Assembly (NCBI GenBank): GCA_013214525.1
Contig: JABSSG010000021.1
Span: 1 to 56,327 of the forward strand
Reading direction: 5' to 3'
Origin: Rickettsiales bacterium
GTDB taxonomy: Bacteria > Pseudomonadota > Alphaproteobacteria > Rickettsiales > JABSSG01
Length of the DNA stretch: 56,327 nt
Shown here piece by piece: positions 52,790-56,327 of the stretch. A model generated the notes under the pieces. It searched no databases, was not told where the DNA came from, and saw nothing but the letters and a program-made list of their open reading frames with translations. Numbering within the stretch: the first letter of the stretch is position 1; every line of letters starts with the position of its first letter. A program made the translations under genes and the position numbers.

Positions 52790-53877
52790 TTAACTAGATC
52801 TCCGGTTAGTGTATTTTCTTCTACTAAATCTGTTTTTTCGTATGGGTCTGTATAATAGGATAACGTTGTATCAAGTCCTGCTTTTAGAGATATTCCTGCA
52901 GTCATACATACAAATGTGTTATAGGAAGCCATTGTACATGCTATTGATGCAGTTGTAGCAAGAGCAGTAGTAATTACTTTGGGTGCAGAGTCAAAAAGCA
53001 TGTTTGGAATTGGACCATCAGCAACTGAGTTTGATAATGGACCAAAAATATATGCAGTAATAATTTCACGTCCAAATGTTATTGGTATTGCTACAAAAGC
53101 ATTGCTTGCATAAATAATTGTTTTAGCGATCCATCCAATTCCATTACCTGCTGCAATACAAGTTGATGCTTGATTATATATTCCTTGTTGATCGTGAAGA
53201 TCTACATTTTGTCCTGTTATAAATAAGCATATTTGTGTTGATAGAAAAGTGATGGCATAATCTGAATTACTTCTTAAATATTCAAAAAAATCTTTTAAAG
53301 TGTGTCCTATTAAAAAATTTGAAGTAAATGTTTTAGGAGTTACTTCTTTTACTGCTGATACAGTTATATTATCTAGGTTTTCCCACATAAACTCTGTGTA
53401 AGATAGAGAACATTCCTTATTATCTTGACAGGTTTTTTGAAATTCCCGTGAAGTTACTTTGAATGTTCTAAGTAATGGACCGCAAATAAAATTTGCTGAT
53501 ATTCCAGCAGAGGGTACCGATTCTGGAGAAAAATATGCAGCTGATCCGATCACTGATACTTTGCAAATAGATGTAAGTAGAAGTCCTATAACCTCTCCAT
53601 AATCATGTGTTATGTTTGTTGAACCAATTTCTATATTTTTCCAAGCAACAAGTATAATAGATGGAGCTATAGTAATGTCTCTCATCCAAACTCTTGATGT
53701 AGGGTTGTTTCCAAATTGATATGGGATTGAACCAAGACTTACTTGTAATGTTGAATAAAGGAAACTGATATACTTAATTTCATGAAAATTTGGGAATCTA
53801 TCATAAAAAAACATAGTACTGTTATATAATTTCCCTGATATATTCATATTGGTAATCTGAAAATTTGTAATATTCAT
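52774..53877 (-). CDS. hypothetical Cys-containing membrane-associated protein
   Basis: The 367 residues match no family I recognise. Several hydrophobic stretches are visible: IGLLLTSICKVSVIGSAAYF, AITFLSTQICLFITG, IAKTIIYASNAFVAIPITFG and ALATTASIACTMASYNTFVC. Cysteines are frequent, including CQDNKEC in a polar loop, which suggests a disulphide and an extracytoplasmic side. No classical signal peptide is seen at the N-terminus. The C-terminal 30 residues are acidic. It starts 26 nt downstream of glmS and may be cotranscribed with it. It overlaps bcr tail to tail. Confidence 0.7.
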   Translation of the reverse strand: MNITNFQITNMNISGKLYNSTMFFYDRFPNFHEIKYISFLYSTLQVSLGSIPYQFGNNPTSRVWMRDITIAPSIILVAWKNIEIGSTNITHDYGEVIGLLLTSICKVSVIGSAAYFSPESVPSAGISANFICGPLLRTFKVTSREFQKTCQDNKECSLSYTEFMWENLDNITVSAVKEVTPKTFTSNFLIGHTLKDFFEYLRSNSDYAITFLSTQICLFITGQNVDLHDQQGIYNQASTCIAAGNGIGWIAKTIIYASNAFVAIPITFGREIITAYIFGPLSNSVADGPIPNMLFDSAPKVITTALATTASIACTMASYNTFVCMTAGISLKAGLDTTLSYYTDPYEKTDLVEENTLTGDLVNHEDL

Positions 53878-53902
53878 AGTTTCTAATTCAAGATAGCTTA
53901 AT

Positions 53903-55732
53903 TTATTCCACAGTTACAGATTTTGCTAGATTTCTCGGTTGGTCTACATTATTGCCGCGGATTACAGCAGTATGATAGGCAAGAAGTTGTAATGGGATAA
54001 CATAAAGTAATGGTGTTATTAAACTGCTTATTTCATCAGCCTCATGATTGATTGTAACTGTTTTTGTACAAAGATTATCAGCAAGGTTGCAACCATATTC
54101 ATTGCTAAAAAAAATAATTTTGCCTTCTCGTGCCTTAATAGTTTGAACATTTGACATTGTTTTAGCAAATAGCTTGTCTTGAGGAGCAATTGCAATAACA
54201 AATGTATTTTTATCAATGAGAGCTATTGTGCCGTGTTTTAACTCTCCTGCTGCAATTGCTTCTGCATGAATGTAAGATAATTCTTTTATTTTTAATGCTC
54301 CCTCAAGAGCAATTGCGTATGAAACACCTCGCCCGACGTAAAGTAAGCTGGAACTAGATGAAATTAATTTAGCTAGATTTTGAAATTCTATATTGTGATT
54401 CAATAATTCAGAAATACGTCCTGGAATTTCTTGTAATTTGTCTATATATAACTTTGTTTTATCAGATGATAAAAAGCCTTTTTCAAATGCAAATTTAAGT
54501 ACAAGAATAGCTAGAACAATTGTTTGAGAAGTAAATGCTTTTGTTGATGCCACGCCAATCTCAGAGCCAGCATGGATAGGCAAACATAAGTCGGTTTTTC
54601 TAGCGATAGTGCTTTGCTCATTATTGACAATACCAATTGTATATCTATTTTCTCCTTTAAAAAATCTGAGAGCTCCAATTGTATCTGCTGTTTCTCCTGA
54701 TTGAGAGATAAAGATACCTATACTTCCTTCTTCGGGTAAAAGTTCTCTATATCTAAATTCTGATGCGATTTCGATTTCTACTTCAGTTTTTGCAATATCT
54801 TGAAACCAGTATTTAGCTAACTTGCCTGCAAATAACGAAGTTCCGCAGGCAATAATATAAATTTTCTTTATTTGCTCTAGTTTGATCAATCCAAAATTTA
54901 GATTTATTGAACCGTTTTTAATATATTGTTGGAGAGTAGCTTTACTTGATAATGGTTGTTCAAAAATTTCCTTTTGCATATAGTGATTAAATTGTCCCTT
55001 GCTGTAATTACAACTCTCTTTATCAATGGCAATAAAATCTCTAACAACTTCTTTACCTGTTTTATCAAAGATAGTTATTTTTGTCTTTTCACATAGAGCA
55101 ATATCATCATCTTCAAGATATGCAACGTTATCTACAAATTCTGCTAATGTATAAGCATCTGAACCAACAAAACTTTCTCCATTATTTGTTCCAACTGCAA
55201 CTGGTGAATGTCTACGAGCTGCAATCATTATGTCTGGATGATCAGCAAAAATTGCAATTATTGCGAAAGCTCCTTTAAGTCTAGCAATTGCTTTTTTTAC
55301 TGCTTCTAAAGGAGTGTTGCCGTTATTGAGATATTCTTGTATCAAATGTAATACAACTTCGGTATCGGTCTCTGATGAAAACGCAATATTTTTACTTATA
55401 AGTTCATCTTTTAGCTGTTGATGATTCTCTATAATACCATTATGGATTATGGAGACTTTGTCAGTTGAGTGTGGATGTGCATTTCTTTCTGAAAGTTCAC
55501 CATGAGTTGCCCATCTTGTATGTACAATACCAATCACTCCATCTTTGGTTTGTTTCTTAACCGATTCCTTTAATTTTTGTACTTTGCCACAAACTTTTAT
55601 AGTTTGTATGTTTTTCTCAGTTATAAAGGAAACTCCTGCTGAATCATATCCCCTATATTCTAAATGCTCTAATTTTTGGAGCAATCTGTTACATACATTA
55701 TCAGAGCCGTTTATACCAATGATCCCACACAT
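53903..55732 (-). CDS. glmS: glutamine-fructose-6-phosphate aminotransferase
   Basis: Makes glucosamine-6-phosphate from fructose-6-phosphate and glutamine, the first step to UDP-GlcNAc for peptidoglycan and LPS. The 609 residues have an N-terminal class II amidotransferase domain (MCGIIGING with catalytic Cys, LEYRGYDSAGVS, HTRWATHGELSERNAHPH). Two SIS isomerase domains follow (GTSLFAGKLAKYWF, ISQSGETADTIGAL) and the family C-terminus DQPRNLAKSVTVE. All key elements are intact. No glmS ribozyme-like leader is recognised. Confidence 0.97.
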   Translation of the reverse strand: MCGIIGINGSDNVCNRLLQKLEHLEYRGYDSAGVSFITEKNIQTIKVCGKVQKLKESVKKQTKDGVIGIVHTRWATHGELSERNAHPHSTDKVSIIHNGIIENHQQLKDELISKNIAFSSETDTEVVLHLIQEYLNNGNTPLEAVKKAIARLKGAFAIIAIFADHPDIMIAARRHSPVAVGTNNGESFVGSDAYTLAEFVDNVAYLEDDDIALCEKTKITIFDKTGKEVVRDFIAIDKESCNYSKGQFNHYMQKEIFEQPLSSKATLQQYIKNGSINLNFGLIKLEQIKKIYIIACGTSLFAGKLAKYWFQDIAKTEVEIEIASEFRYRELLPEEGSIGIFISQSGETADTIGALRFFKGENRYTIGIVNNEQSTIARKTDLCLPIHAGSEIGVASTKAFTSQTIVLAILVLKFAFEKGFLSSDKTKLYIDKLQEIPGRISELLNHNIEFQNLAKLISSSSSLLYVGRGVSYAIALEGALKIKELSYIHAEAIAAGELKHGTIALIDKNTFVIAIAPQDKLFAKTMSNVQTIKAREGKIIFFSNEYGCNLADNLCTKTVTINHEADEISSLITPLLYVIPLQLLAYHTAVIRGNNVDQPRNLAKSVTVE

Positions 55733-55939
55733 AATTTGAAGTTATTTTTTAATTGTTTAATTGATTATACTTCTAAAGACTTTAAAAGTCTAATTATATT
55801 AGACCTTCTCTTAGATTTGGATTTGAGTTGATATATTAGATATAGGTCATTATACTCAACCATGTCTGAAGACTATGATTTACTTATAATCTAAAATAGA
55901 TATTTAAGAGGGGGGGCATAAAAATGGTTATCACTTGAA
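55733..55939. other. intergenic gap before the right-edge kinase
   Basis: About 207 nt with no gene. A run of seven G at 55911-55917 stands out in an AT-rich background. No repeat of either family is seen here. Confidence 0.4.
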
Positions 55940-56327
55940 TTATCTTTTAGCTTTATGTGGAAGTACAAAGGTAAATATAGAGTCTTGAGGTTTATTATCT
56001 TCAAGTTTGATGTAGCCTTCATGCAAAATAACAATTTGTTGAGCTACAGATAAACCGAGTCCTTTGCCTTCAGCAGAGCTTTTGGTTCTGCTGCTTTCAA
56101 AAAATGGTGTAAATATTTTTGACTTTTCAGTTTTTGGTATTCCTACGCCTTGATCAGAAACTGAAATTGCTACTTTATCTTTAGCGGGTTTAATCAGGAC
56201 TTTTATAACTCCATTATCACTATATTTAATAGCATTTGATAGTAAATTACTCAGCACTTGTTGTATTCTTTTTTCATCACAATTAGCAATTGCCATTTTA
56301 GCATTTTTTACTTCTAATTTGATTTTA
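55940..56327 (-). CDS. third symporter-histidine kinase copy, C-terminal end only
   Basis: The frame is open from the right edge, so only the last 128 or so residues are visible. They are the kinase ATPase domain and closely match the intact protein at 37299-40046. Motifs are VLSNLLSNAIKYSD (N), SVSDQGVGIP (G1), FTPFFESSRTK (F) and GKGLGLSVAQQIV (G2). Unlike the copy at 8123-10822, all ATP-binding motifs are intact. Whether it also has the symporter part cannot be seen here. The C-terminus is shorter (SFVLPHKAKR-like ending TFVLPHKAKR) than that of the intact copy. Confidence 0.88.
   Translation of the reverse strand, partial: KIKLEVKNAKMAIANCDEKRIQQVLSNLLSNAIKYSDNGVIKVLIKPAKDKVAISVSDQGVGIPKTEKSKIFTPFFESSRTKSSAEGKGLGLSVAQQIVILHEGYIKLEDNKPQDSIFTFVLPHKAKR

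Noticed and set aside
1-56327. CRISPR array or tandem direct repeats
   Set aside because: The repeats found are dispersed, inverted-ended elements; no regularly spaced direct repeats with unique spacers were seen.

Overview
The window is AT-rich chromosomal DNA that looks like an obligate intracellular alphaproteobacterium of the order Rickettsiales, probably close to Rickettsiaceae. The evidence is the gene content and order: mnmG-rsmG-parA-parB with a perfect parS site, rpsF-rpsR-rplI, and rne-cmk-rpsA-sppA-ihfB. Short XRE regulators, a Bcr-type efflux protein, palindromic intergenic repeats and several decaying genes fit as well. The assignment is inferred from gene content, not from a database search.

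Layout. 1-1.7 kb: two adjacent unrecognised ORFs that look like one gene split at an A-run. 1.7-4.9 kb (minus): bioC-bioD-bioA-dut. 5.3-8.1 kb (plus): an unknown membrane-associated protein and lptF. 8.1-10.8 kb (minus): a decayed copy of a solute symporter-histidine kinase fusion. 11.0-12.9 kb (plus): rpsF-rpsR-rplI and a DciA-like gene. 13.4-17.9 kb (plus): mnmG-rsmG-parA-parB with parS inside rsmG. 17.9-19.4 kb (minus): an unknown protein and a PAP2 phosphatase. 19.5-27.7 kb (plus): an MBL hydrolase, rpsL-rpsG, rplS, coaBC, dacB, sixA-like and an AddA-like helicase. 27.7-31 kb: an XRE regulator, a HIT protein, a metalloprotease-like pseudogene, tRNA-Thr, dcd and a frameshifted membrane ORF. 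30.9-37.0 kb (minus): rne, cmk, rpsA, sppA, ihfB. 37.3-40.0 kb (minus): the intact 915-residue symporter-kinase. 40.3-44.9 kb (minus): htpG, yggT, an unknown gene and a nicotinamide phosphoribosyltransferase. 45.2-56.3 kb: slt, an unknown repeat-built membrane protein, aspS-dapD-bcr, an unknown protein, glmS, and the 3' end of a third symporter-kinase copy at the right edge.

Functional themes. Wall and envelope: dapD, glmS, dacB, slt, lptF and a PAP2 phosphatase. Cofactors: part of the biotin pathway, CoA (coaBC) and NAD salvage (NamPT). Nucleotides: dut, dcd and cmk. Chromosome segregation and replication: ParABS and a DciA-like protein. Translation and RNA decay: S6, S18, L9, S12, S7, L19, S1, AspRS and RNase E/G.

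Most striking features: (i) at least three copies of a symporter-histidine kinase fusion in 48 kb, one cut by a single in-frame TGA and lacking the phospho-acceptor histidine; (ii) a family of about 80-180 bp MITE-like elements whose ends form the last codons of cmk and probably of the PAP2 gene; (iii) a second family of palindromic repeats beginning CTAATCRTACYTGAA; (iv) an ORF pair separated by tandem A_AAA_AAT slip sites; (v) a NamPT gene paired with an unknown internally repeated protein; and (vi) unknown membrane-associated proteins built from internal repeats.
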